Assembly (NCBI GenBank): GCA_963840835.1 | Contig: CAWJAM010000013.1 | Location: 248,001-312,000 of the forward strand | From: Rubrobacter_D sp963840835 | GTDB lineage: Bacteria > Actinomycetota > Rubrobacteria > Rubrobacterales > Rubrobacteraceae | Reading direction: 5' to 3' | Length of the DNA: 64,000 bases | Shown: in pieces, positions 18,140-25,183 of the stretch | Layout of the letters: every line of letters starts with the position of its first letter | Position numbering within the stretch: the stretch's first letter is position 1 | Notes under the pieces: generated by a model | What the model was told of the DNA's origin: nothing | The model's database searches: none | What the model saw: only the letters and a program-made list of their open reading frames with translations | Made by a program: the position numbers and the translations under genes

Positions 18140-18162
18140 CAAGCTGCCGAAGGCAGCGTGCT
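18098..18162 (-). repeat. Repeat B: modular hairpin array, copy 6 (inside a gene end)
   Basis: On the minus strand it reads AGCACGCT, a hairpin, CTTGTCAGCAACGCT, a hairpin, then CTCGCTTTCAGC. It supplies the last codons and the TGA of the hybrid kinase and abuts the thiL stop on the other strand. Confidence 0.8.
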
Positions 18163-19097
18163 CATCGGGCGAAGTGGTCCCAGCCGGTCAACCCATCGAC
18201 CGGCTCGTCCCCTCGTCTGAAGGCGACGTCTCCTTGCGTGAGTTCTCCGATCACCGTCAGGGGTAATTCGATGCTCTGTGCCAGCTCGTCCATGATTCGC
18301 GCGGGGGCACAGATCAGGAGCTCGTAGTCCTCGCCTCCCGTGAAGGCCAGGACACCGGGGTCTTGCCCGAGGTGTTCTGCCAGCCTCCTCGTATCGTCCT
18401 TTAGCGGCAGGAGATCCAGGTCCGCGTCGCACCCCACCCCGCTTTGCTGGCACACGCGGCGCACGTCCGAAGCGAGGCCGTCGGAGAGATCTATCATGGC
18501 GTTCACGCCGAGGTTGGCCGCGGCGCGTCCGGCCTCGATCCCTGGCTCCGGCCTGAGGTGTTTGCGTTTGAGGCGCTCGAATCCACCCACGCCCTGCTCC
18601 AAAGCTAGTAGCCCTGCCGCCGCGGCGCCGAGCTCACCGGTCACGGCCAGGAGATCGCCCGGCATCGCCCCCGAGCGCAGTACGGGTCGGGTGTCGAGCT
18701 CCCCGAGGATCGCCACGTCCACGGTGAGGGCGTCGGCGCGGGTCGTGTCGCCCCCGAGCGGGTAGACGCCGAACCTCTCGCAGGCCTCCACGACCCCCTC
18801 GAAGCAACGCAACGCGGTCTCGGGAGCTGGCGCTCCACCGGAGGCCAGGACGAACCGTGGAATTCCCCCCATCGCGGCGACGTCCGAGGCGTTGACCGCG
18901 ACGGCCTTGTACCCGACGTCCTCGGGCGCGGCCCAGGCCTTGAAATGGTGGCCGCTTGCGAGCATATCCGAGGCGGCCACCCACGTGCTGTCCCCGAACT
19001 TCAGAACGGCGCAGTCGTCCCCGACGGGGACAAGCACCTCGGGTGGCGCGGGGGGCAGGAGGGCCGAGATCCTGCGTATAACCTCGTGCTCGTTCAA
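18162..19097 (-). CDS. thiL: Thiamine-monophosphate kinase
   Basis: A 311-residue ThiL that phosphorylates thiamine monophosphate to thiamine diphosphate with ATP. Recognisable motifs are VPVGDDCAVL near residue 25, VNASDVAAMGG near 70, LGGDTTRAD near 115 and MIDLSDGLASD near 205. It starts by a 4-base overlap with the small membrane protein upstream. It is the last gene of a run of six minus-strand genes headed by the TPP riboswitch at 22404-22486, which fits its job. Confidence 0.95.
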   Translation of the reverse strand: MNEHEVIRRISALLPPAPPEVLVPVGDDCAVLKFGDSTWVAASDMLASGHHFKAWAAPEDVGYKAVAVNASDVAAMGGIPRFVLASGGAPAPETALRCFEGVVEACERFGVYPLGGDTTRADALTVDVAILGELDTRPVLRSGAMPGDLLAVTGELGAAAAGLLALEQGVGGFERLKRKHLRPEPGIEAGRAAANLGVNAMIDLSDGLASDVRRVCQQSGVGCDADLDLLPLKDDTRRLAEHLGQDPGVLAFTGGEDYELLICAPARIMDELAQSIELPLTVIGELTQGDVAFRRGDEPVDGLTGWDHFAR

Positions 19098-19327
19098 CGC
19101 CGCTCTCTGCCGAACCAGCCGCGGGGGTCCAGGAAACGCCTGTAGCGCCGGAGTACCTCGCGCCCGAGCACGGCGGCCGCCACCCAGAAGGCCACCTCCC
19201 CCAGAACGAGGAAGGCCGAACCCACCCAGACCTTCTGCGCGGCGGAGAGCGGGGCGAACACCACGGCCGGGGCCGCCACCCAGAACAGGACCGCTGCCAC
19301 GACCAAAGCTATCCCGAGGAGCCGCAT
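19094..19327 (-). CDS. Small two-helix membrane protein (77 aa)
   Basis: Starts at ATG 19327 and begins MRLLGIALVVAAVLFWVAAP. Two hydrophobic segments (about residues 3-27 and 34-58) are separated by a short polar loop, and the tail is Arg-rich (RYRRFLDPRGWFGRERR), predicted to face the cytosol. The end overlaps thiL by ATGA, so it is coupled to thiL. I recognise no family; small actinobacterial membrane proteins of this shape are common and uncharacterised. Confidence 0.65.
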   Translation of the reverse strand: MRLLGIALVVAAVLFWVAAPAVVFAPLSAAQKVWVGSAFLVLGEVAFWVAAAVLGREVLRRYRRFLDPRGWFGRERR

Positions 19328-19383
19328 CCGGCCCGCCTTATTCGGAATGCGAGGCTCTTCGTTCTCCTTGTTCTCCGGCCCGA

Positions 19384-20337
19384 CTATCTGTTCATCTCCC
19401 CTATGGCCTTCCAGAGCACGTCCGACTCTTCCTTCGTATACCAGGTACGCAGCGAGCGCCAACCGGTTTCCGTGACCCACACGTGGGCGTCGTGGGCCGC
19501 GGCCTCCGGGTCTATCTCCCCTCCCGGATGCCGGGCCAGAAAGCCCACGCCGGCGTAGAGCTCGGGGTCGTCGGGGTCGCGCCAGGGCTCGACCCTCGCC
19601 CACCAGGGGTCCGCGATCACCGCCCGCACGCCGGTCTCCTCGAGGAGCTCACGGTTGGCGCATGCCACGAAGTCCTCTCCCTCTTCGAGCATGCCGCCGG
19701 GGTTCTCCCACAGCCCCACGGGCGGCTTGCGACGCCTGAGCAGCAGCGCCCGCGGCTCAGGCGTCGCAAGATCGACGAGGACGGCGCCGGCCCCGAGGTT
19801 GGCCTGAACCACGCCGGTGTCTTTGCGGGGGGACGGTTGCGGTAAGGGCGGTTCGCGAACCGCCCTCACAACGCGAACCGCTCCCACACGGCGGATGTCT
19901 TTAGGGCTCCACCAGCTTGGCAGCGACAACCACTCTTCGAGGGTCACCCACCTGTAAGCGAGATGTTCGTCTGAGATCCTGACCTCCACCCCATCGGCCC
20001 GTCCGGCGTAGGTGACGGAGGCGAGACGTCTGCCGCTCGGTGCCTCGCCGACCCAGGTGGCGATGATACGCCCTGGGGAGATCAGCATGCCGGTCTCTTC
20101 GAAGAGCTCTCGGACGGCACCCTCCTCGAAGCTCTCTCCGGGTTGGAGACGTCCGGCCGGCGGCTCCCAGGTACCCGTGGGGCGCTGGAGCAGGAGCATG
20201 CGTCCGTCCTCCCTGACGGGCAGAAGGCCGGAGACGAGATCCGCCCTCAAGGCACGCCCGCAGCGCAGATGTAGTTTGTGCCCACCACGCGGCAAGTATA
20301 TGGCCCGAAGGGGCGGTTCGCATGTAGGGCGCTTCAC
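19384..20337 (-). CDS. Tandem NUDIX hydrolase (two domains in one chain)
   Basis: A 317-residue protein with two complete Nudix boxes: GRLQPGESFEEGAVRELFEE near residue 62 and GGMLEEGEDFVACANRELLE near 225. The domains are joined by a linker (VVRAVREPPLPQPSPRKD) encoded by a repeat A palindrome. The GTG start at 20337 and the first codons also lie in repeat A sequence. In the thiamine operon, a role in hydrolysing (pyro)phosphorylated thiamine derivatives is possible, since some NUDIX enzymes do so; this is inference from context. Confidence 0.85.
   Translation of the reverse strand: MKRPTCEPPLRAIYLPRGGHKLHLRCGRALRADLVSGLLPVREDGRMLLLQRPTGTWEPPAGRLQPGESFEEGAVRELFEETGMLISPGRIIATWVGEAPSGRRLASVTYAGRADGVEVRISDEHLAYRWVTLEEWLSLPSWWSPKDIRRVGAVRVVRAVREPPLPQPSPRKDTGVVQANLGAGAVLVDLATPEPRALLLRRRKPPVGLWENPGGMLEEGEDFVACANRELLEETGVRAVIADPWWARVEPWRDPDDPELYAGVGFLARHPGGEIDPEAAAHDAHVWVTETGWRSLRTWYTKEESDVLWKAIGEMNR
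19842..19869. repeat. Repeat A: palindrome inside a reading frame
   Basis: GTAAGGGCGGTTCGCGAACC followed by GCCCTCAC, nearly perfectly symmetric. It lies in frame within the tandem NUDIX gene, exactly in the inter-domain linker. Confidence 0.85.
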
Positions 20338-20352
20338 GAAACGCTCCTACAG
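20306..20352. repeat. Repeat A: one and a half copies between two genes
   Basis: A half copy (GAAGGGGCGGTTCGCA) followed by a degenerate full palindrome at 20324-20352 (GTAGGGCG, then TTCACGAA, then CGCTCCTAC). The right edge supplies the TAG stop of the DUF2071 gene, and the element contains the GTG start of the tandem NUDIX gene. Confidence 0.75.
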
Positions 20353-21114
20353 GGCGATCCGCTGCGGCAGCCAGGCGAGGACGTCCAGGCGTTTGGAGAA
20401 GTGGAGGATCGGCCCGGACTCTGGCAGCTTCAGGCCTATCTGCCGGGTCATCTCGAGCGTACGAACTTCGGCCTCCGCCGGCTGCAGGGGCCACAGCCGG
20501 TGATGGACCTCGCCGCGGCGAACCAAGCCCTTCTTGTCCGCGCTGTAAAGGCAGTAGCGCTCGGTCAAGAAGTTCTCGATGGTCCCCGGACCGCTCTCGA
20601 AAGGCTCCCCCGTCGGGCCGTAGCGGGCCTCGAACTCGGCGGGCGGGGCGCCCCTGTGCGTGCGGAGGCTCCGGTAGTGGACCTCGTCGTTCGAGGTATG
20701 GCAGGAGATCCTGGCGTCGAAGTAAGGCAGGTCGAAGGTGGCGCGGGCGAGGCGGACGGCGAGGCGACTGTGGGCGTCCAGGGAGAAGAACCAGATGCCG
20801 GGTTTGCCTTCCGCCGTCACGTAGGTACGGAGGTTGATCTCGGGAAAGTTCGAGAGCCCTGCTACGGCTGGCACGAAATGGGGCCTCACACCGACCATAT
20901 CGAAGGGTACGACGCCGAGCCAGGCGCTGCCGTCGAAGGTGTCGATGCTCAATGAGGGCGGCACGAGCGGCCTGAGCGCGTCCACGTCGACGGGCCAGTG
21001 CATGAACAGCAGATCCCGCCAGCCCATTCCCAGGGCCCACGGGCCTGCCGGAACGGGATAGGGACGGTGCTCCACCCTGCCAAGGACCGTCTCTGCTCTG
21101 AATTTCGCCGCCAT
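20347..21114 (-). CDS. DUF2071 (YqjF family) protein
   Basis: A 255-residue DUF2071 protein recognised from DLLFMHWPVDVDALRPLVPP near residue 35 and the later WFFSLDAHSRLAVRLARATF. The family folds like acetoacetate decarboxylase but its reaction is unknown. It lies between thiN and the tandem NUDIX gene on the same strand and is probably carried on the riboswitch-controlled transcript. Its last codons and TAG stop fall in a repeat A copy. Confidence 0.9.
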   Translation of the reverse strand: MAAKFRAETVLGRVEHRPYPVPAGPWALGMGWRDLLFMHWPVDVDALRPLVPPSLSIDTFDGSAWLGVVPFDMVGVRPHFVPAVAGLSNFPEINLRTYVTAEGKPGIWFFSLDAHSRLAVRLARATFDLPYFDARISCHTSNDEVHYRSLRTHRGAPPAEFEARYGPTGEPFESGPGTIENFLTERYCLYSADKKGLVRRGEVHHRLWPLQPAEAEVRTLEMTRQIGLKLPESGPILHFSKRLDVLAWLPQRIAL

Positions 21115-21163
21115 AAGCGACCGTTATCTTAAGGCCTTTTCGCGCGGGGGTGCGTGTACCCTG

Positions 21164-21808
21164 TCACGCCCCACCGGTTTCGTGCACAACCAGGAGGGCG
21201 CCGCTCTCTACGCTCACCTTCGCTACCCCGCCGACCAACTCGTTGTGGAAGCCGAGGGTGTCACCGGGTTCCAGGGTGGAGTTCTCCAGCGGGTATTCCA
21301 TGCCCTTCAGGGTGACGCCCGTTGCCGGACCTGACAAGGGGAAGATAGAGACGCTGTCGTGCGCCACCCCTTCCACGATCCTGGCCCCGGCTTCGACGAC
21401 GAACATCCGCCCCCAGTCGGCGACTACGGTGGAGATCAGCCCGACGCGCTCGGCCGTGAGGAGGATGTGCGGGACGGCGAAGACGGCCCCAAGCTCCCCC
21501 CCGGCCGCGCACAGGAAGTCGGCCGCGGTCGCCCCCCGTCTCCCGGCCGCCAGCACGGCGAGGTGCCCATCCATCTTGTCCTTCTCGACCGGATGGCGCT
21601 CCAGCGAGGCGCCTCGCTTCTCCAACTCCAGCGCGAGGGCTTCCCCCAGCGAGTCCATGTCGCCGACGACCAGGTCGGGGACTATTCCGGCGGCAAGCGC
21701 GTAACGGGCCCCGCCGTCGGCGGCCACTATCAGGTCAGCACGATCCGTGACGTCCCGGATCAGACGCCCCGAATCGGGGTACCCGTTCAGGAAGATCGCG
21801 GCCCGCAC
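21164..21808 (-). CDS. thiN: Thiamine diphosphokinase
   Basis: A 214-residue ThiN that transfers pyrophosphate from ATP to thiamine, giving TPP. The N-terminal domain has IVAADGGARYAL and PDLVVGDMDSLG (metal-binding Asp) near residues 29 and 46. The segment EKDKMDGHLAV matches the family's EKDxTDxxxAL with some change. The C-terminal thiamine-binding domain follows (VSIFPLSGPATGVTLKGMEYPL). GTG start one base after the thiT stop, so it is translationally linked to thiT. Together they import and activate thiamine. Confidence 0.93.
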   Translation of the reverse strand: MRAAIFLNGYPDSGRLIRDVTDRADLIVAADGGARYALAAGIVPDLVVGDMDSLGEALALELEKRGASLERHPVEKDKMDGHLAVLAAGRRGATAADFLCAAGGELGAVFAVPHILLTAERVGLISTVVADWGRMFVVEAGARIVEGVAHDSVSIFPLSGPATGVTLKGMEYPLENSTLEPGDTLGFHNELVGGVAKVSVESGALLVVHETGGA

Positions 21809-21809
21809 G

Positions 21810-22358
21810 CTACGGGGTCCGGTAGCGTACCTGCCTCGGCGAAGGCTGCGCCGCTTCGAGCGCCTTCAGCAGCACGACAACGACCACGAGGACGATGCCC
21901 AGGCTGGGGAGCAGGTAAGCCGCGTTGTACGCAGCCGAGTACAGGAAGGGGTTCCAACCGTCCGGTGCGTAGGAGGCGAAGAAGACCACGCCCGAGAGGA
22001 AGTGGCACGCAAAGCGCGCCAGCACGGCGACGGTGGCGCCCACGATCGCCCCCCGCACGGTCGGCTTGAAGAGCCCGGCGAGCCCCAGAACGCCGAAGGC
22101 CAGCGGGTAGTCGAGCAGGACCTGCAAGGGATGCACCAGGACAGGGACTATGGCGAGGTTGAGGAGGCCGCAGGTCGTCCCCGCGACGACGCCGACCTTC
22201 CAGCCCTGCCTGAGGGCGAGGAGTATCAGGGGGATCATCTCCAGCGAGACCGAACCGCCGAAAGGCATCCTGAAGAGCACGAAGAGCCCCAGAACGAAGG
22301 CCAGCGCTACCGAGATCGCCGCCTCGGTCAGCACCCTGGTGTCTCTAAACGCGTTCAA
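21810..22358 (-). CDS. thiT: Thiamine-specific ECF transporter S component
   Basis: A 182-residue integral membrane protein with six hydrophobic segments and the ThiT pattern (FRMPFGGSVSLEMIPLILLA, YPLAFGVLGLAGLF, ARFACHFLSGVVFFASYAP with the conserved aromatic binding-site residues). It binds thiamine and needs a shared EcfAA'T module encoded elsewhere. The TTG start at 22358 is preceded by AAGGAGGA, which is caught in a possible hairpin. A TPP riboswitch lies directly upstream. Confidence 0.93.
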   Translation of the reverse strand: MNAFRDTRVLTEAAISVALAFVLGLFVLFRMPFGGSVSLEMIPLILLALRQGWKVGVVAGTTCGLLNLAIVPVLVHPLQVLLDYPLAFGVLGLAGLFKPTVRGAIVGATVAVLARFACHFLSGVVFFASYAPDGWNPFLYSAAYNAAYLLPSLGIVLVVVVVLLKALEAAQPSPRQVRYRTP

Positions 22359-22359
22359 A

Positions 22360-22393
22360 AGCGCATCCTCCTTCCGCTTTCCGGGGATGCGCT
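22360..22393 (-). promoter_or_regulatory. Shine-Dalgarno-sequestering hairpin of the thiT riboswitch
   Basis: A 9-bp perfect stem, AGCGCATCC (22393-22385) with GGATGCGCT (22368-22360). The loop and stem contain the AAGGAGGA ribosome-binding site of thiT, two bases before the TTG. This fits an expression platform that blocks translation when TPP is bound. Confidence 0.6.
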
Positions 22394-22403
22394 GATAAGA
22401 TTT

Positions 22404-22486
22404 CGGGATCTCCCTGCGCCGGCATTACCCGGATCAGGTTCAGCGGGTCGGCACCTCCGTGCCCTCTCAGCCTCACGGCTCCCCGG
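22404..22486 (-). ncRNA. TPP (THI-box) riboswitch
   Basis: The minus strand shows the conserved THI-box elements in order: GGGGAGCC, GCTGAGAGGG, ACCCGCTGAACCTGATCCGG, GTAATGCCGGCG and CAGGGA. This is the aptamer that binds thiamine diphosphate. It lies 46 bases upstream of thiT and should control the thiT-thiN operon and perhaps the genes through thiL. Confidence 0.96.
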
Positions 22487-22499
22487 TTTTTTGGTTTCC

Positions 22500-23036
22500 C
22501 TAGTCTACCCTACCGTCGGCGAGGAGCAACCCGAGCACTGTGGCTGCGTCGGAGATCTCGCCTTCCGAGACCATACTCAAGGCCTCCCCGAACGGCATCC
22601 CCACCACCCGTATGAACTCTGTGGGCTCGGGGTGCGGGCCGCGCTCGTCCCTCACCGCCGAGCACCGGAAAAGGTGGCAGACCTCCGTGCTCCGCCCCGT
22701 ACTCGTATGCACCGAGGCTAGATGCTCCAACCCTTGGGCCCTGTAGCCCGTCTCCTCGAAGAGCTCCCTCCCCGCCGACTGCGCGGGATCCTCGCCCGCA
22801 TCGACGCCGCCGCTCGGGAGCTCCAGCGTGAACGTGCCAAGCGGCTGCCTCCACTGGCGCACCAGCACCACGTCTCCCCGACTCGTAACGGGAACCACGG
22901 CGGCGAACCCGCCGCTCTCCAGGACGCCGTACTCGATCCGTGCCCCGCCCGGCAACTCCACGTCATCCACCCGAAAGGCGCACCACGGATTCCTGTAAAG
23001 ATAGTCCCGCCCCACAGTCCGCCAGCGTGTCAGCAC
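22500..23036 (-). CDS. NUDIX hydrolase (ADP-ribose pyrophosphatase type)
   Basis: A 178-residue protein with Nudix box GGVDAGEDPAQSAGRELFEE then TGY, and the upstream VVLVRQWRQPLGTFTLELPS pattern of ADP-sugar pyrophosphatases. Homology begins at about DYLYRNPWCAFRVDDVELPG; the first five residues (MLTRW) including the GTG are encoded by a repeat B linker (GTGCTGACACGCTGG). It ends just before the TPP riboswitch, so it is outside riboswitch control. Substrate unknown. Confidence 0.88.
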   Translation of the reverse strand: MLTRWRTVGRDYLYRNPWCAFRVDDVELPGGARIEYGVLESGGFAAVVPVTSRGDVVLVRQWRQPLGTFTLELPSGGVDAGEDPAQSAGRELFEETGYRAQGLEHLASVHTSTGRSTEVCHLFRCSAVRDERGPHPEPTEFIRVVGMPFGEALSMVSEGEISDAATVLGLLLADGRVD

Positions 23037-23328
23037 GCTGCGGCCTTCGGCCTCCGCGTGTCAGCACGGCGCCTTTGGCGCCTTGTCAGCACGCTCAGCC
23101 CTAGCGGGCTTCGCTTGTCAGCCCGGCGCCTCCCTCCGGTCGGCGCCTTGTCAGGAAGTCGTCTCGGGGCGTCGCCACGAGCACCGAACCCTACCGCCTC
23201 GGGCGGCGGTTCGCTCGCGCAGCAGAGCGGGGCCCGAACCCAAAAAGCCGAAAGCGAGGCGCTAGCCCGAGCGTGCCGACAAGCGACCGAAGGGAGCGTG
23301 CTGACAAGCGTAGGCCGCAGCGTGCTTC
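23026..23328. repeat. Repeat B: modular hairpin arrays, copies 7 and 8
   Basis: An array in plus orientation (23026-23155) with cores such as GGCGCCTTTGGCGCC, then about 85 bases of non-repetitive DNA, then a minus-orientation array (23238-23328) starting AAAAAGCCGAAAGCGAG. Linkers are TGTCAGCACG or its complement. It fills the gap between the ferredoxin gene and the NUDIX gene, with a linker encoding the NUDIX start. Confidence 0.8.
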
Positions 23329-23562
23329 TTACTCGAAGTAGTTGGCGGCCTTGGTGGTGTAGCTCTCCATGTCGTCGGGGACCTCGTCCTCCGGGAAGAT
23401 GGCCTCGACGGGGCACTCCGGTTCGCAGGCACCGCAGTCGATGCACTCTTCGGGATTGATCATGAAGTGGTCGCCGGCGTCGTAGATGCAGTCTACCGGG
23501 CAGACCTCGACGCAGCTCTGGTCCTTCGTGCCGATACACGGCTCGGTGATCACGTAAGTCAA
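23329..23562 (-). CDS. fdxA: Ferredoxin, 7Fe/8Fe type
   Basis: A 77-residue ferredoxin starting MTYVITEPCIGTKDQSCVEV. The cysteine spacing (C-x7-C-x3-CP, then CIDCGACEPECP) fits a [3Fe-4S] plus [4Fe-4S] FdxA of actinobacteria. It carries electrons to cytosolic redox enzymes. The stop lies against a repeat B array. A possible Fnr-type site lies 112 bases upstream of the start. Confidence 0.95.
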   Translation of the reverse strand: MTYVITEPCIGTKDQSCVEVCPVDCIYDAGDHFMINPEECIDCGACEPECPVEAIFPEDEVPDDMESYTTKAANYFE

Positions 23563-23673
23563 AGGGTCCTCCTCTCGGGATCTCTGTAGCGGCTTTATAC
23601 CAGCCGGTACCAGGCTCCATCACCCGTCGTTGACTAACGTCATCGCGGCCCATGACCGGGATCATACGCGTGT

Positions 23674-23687
23674 GTGATCTCGGTCAA
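23674..23687. promoter_or_regulatory. Possible Crp/Fnr-family site upstream of ferredoxin
   Basis: On the minus strand TTGACCGAGATCAC matches the Fnr-type palindrome TTGAT-N4-ATCAA at 8 of 10 defined positions. It lies between the Crp/Fnr gene and fdxA, upstream of fdxA. A functional link is suggested only by sequence and neighbourhood. Confidence 0.35.
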
Positions 23688-23723
23688 ACCGTAGTCGAAA
23701 CCCGCCCTTGCTGCGAGTGGTTC

Positions 23724-24500
23724 TCAGGTACGGGCGCGGAGTTCGGCGGGCCTGAGGATGGTTACGGTCTTGCCGCCGAGGTCGAGGATGCCCTCTTTCG
23801 CGAGCCGCGAGAGGGCGCGAGAGAGAGCCTCGCGCGAGATCCCCGTGGCCTCGGCCATCTCCTGCCGGCTCAACGAAGGCTCGAAGACGACGCCCCTTTT
23901 TGTGACGCGACCCTCCTCCGTGGCGAGGTTGAGGAGCATGCGGGCGACCCTCTGCGGGGCGCTACGGAAGACGAGATCGCCTATGAGGTCCTCCAGCTCG
24001 CGAGTCCTCGAAGCCAGGGCCCTGGCGAGGCGAACGGCGCCGTCTGGGGAGCGGCCCATGATCTCGAAGAGGTCGACGCGGAAGACGGCGTAGAGCACGC
24101 AGTCGGTGAGGGCGGTGGCGCCCTGACCCTGGGTCCTGCCTTCGAGGGCGGCGCCGAGACCAAGCACGGAGCCGTCGCCCAACACGCCCAGGATCTGGTC
24201 CCGCGCCTTTGGACCGCCCGAGGACCGGTAGAGCTTCACGCGCCCCTCACCCACGAAGTACACGGCCCCCGATGGCTCGCCCTCCCTGTACAGGGCTGTG
24301 CCGGCGCCGAGCTCGAGCACCTCGGCCGCGATCGCCAACTCCTGGAAGAACCCCTCTTCGAGCCCCTCGAAGAGCTCGAACTCCTTGAGCCCGTCCAGCT
24401 TCGTCAGATGCTCGACCGCCCGGCAACGCGCGCCGGGCAACCGCGCCCAGGAAGGCGGCGCGTTCTCACCGTACATCGTCTCGTGTTCCTTCCAGCTCAC
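23724..24500 (-). CDS. Crp/Fnr-family transcription regulator
   Basis: A 258-residue regulator with an N-terminal cyclic-nucleotide-binding fold (LGAGTALYREGEPSGAVYFV near residue 80) and a C-terminal helix-turn-helix (ATGISREALSRALSRLAKEG near 215). No clustered N-terminal cysteines are seen that would hold an Fe-S cluster as in Fnr, so the effector is not evident. GTG start at 24500; ATG at 24476 is an alternative. The next gene on the strand is fdxA, with a possible Fnr-like site between them. Confidence 0.9.
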   Translation of the reverse strand: MSWKEHETMYGENAPPSWARLPGARCRAVEHLTKLDGLKEFELFEGLEEGFFQELAIAAEVLELGAGTALYREGEPSGAVYFVGEGRVKLYRSSGGPKARDQILGVLGDGSVLGLGAALEGRTQGQGATALTDCVLYAVFRVDLFEIMGRSPDGAVRLARALASRTRELEDLIGDLVFRSAPQRVARMLLNLATEEGRVTKRGVVFEPSLSRQEMAEATGISREALSRALSRLAKEGILDLGGKTVTILRPAELRART

Positions 24501-24529
24501 GCGAGTTCACCAACTCTTTATACGCTAAG

Positions 24530-24838
24530 TCACGAAAGTTTGCAGGACGACAAACCCATCTCTGCCTCCTCCGCCACCTCCGCGAATAGCCCCGTGATCT
24601 CCAGCGGCCAGTCGGGGCGGGCCCGGGCGTTCAACCTGAGCAGCTTGTAGACGCGGTGGCGCTCCTCTGGCGCCAGGTCGTCGAGGGACACCCTGATCGT
24701 GCCCGCGTAGGACTCCATAAGGGTGTCCCTGTCGTGCTCCAGGCTCTTTAGGGCCTCGCCCCGGGAAGGGGCTGCCTCCAGCTCGCGCTCGGCCGTCTCT
24801 GGGGTCTCGTCCAGCTCCGAGAGCGCCGCGTACGAGGA
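24530..24838 (-). pseudogene. C-terminal remnant of a large serine recombinase
   Basis: About 100 residues with the recombinase tail pattern LEHDRDTLMESYAGTIRVSL followed by DDLAPEERHRVYKLLRLN. The catalytic N-terminal resolvase domain and the zinc-ribbon domain are absent; upstream sequence (before about 24838) is unrelated. It is a leftover of an integrated element and sits next to the HicB remnant. Confidence 0.65.
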
Positions 24839-24976
24839 AGCTTGGGTCTGGAGGCTGCCCGAACAGGCCCCTTGGTAGCCAGGACGCGGCCGGGGTATCC
24901 TTCGGGGTGCTCCGGCCCCGATCTGTGGAGGAGAGATGGACAACGACAGGATCTCGAGAAGGGCCGAACGCCTCAC

Positions 24977-25183
24977 GCCAACGTCCCGGAGCTGCCTTAC
25001 TGCTCAGCGTTCGGGGAGACCTACGAAGAGGCCCTCCTGGAGGCCCGCGTCGCGATGGATCTCTACCTCGCAACCATGCGCGAAGAGGGCATAGTGGCAC
25101 CCAAGTTAAGCCGGCGCCACACACCCGCAGCGGAGCTGAGGTATCACCGGTCCAGCGAACGCGGGCGAAGCCGCAGAAGCTAG
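24977..25183 (+). pseudogene. HicB-type antitoxin remnant
   Basis: The frame reads VPELPYCSAFGETYEEALLE then ARVAMDLYLATMREEG, the core of HicB antitoxins. The first strand of the fold is missing. Upstream, a good ribosome-binding site (GGAGGAGAG) and an ATG at 24936 lie in another frame, suggesting a deletion or shift between them. No HicA toxin gene is seen. HicB normally neutralises HicA mRNA interferase. Confidence 0.55.

Noticed and set aside
24936..25100. Complete HicB gene from ATG 24936
   Set aside because: The ATG with the good ribosome-binding site is not in frame with the HicB core, so a complete gene is not supported.
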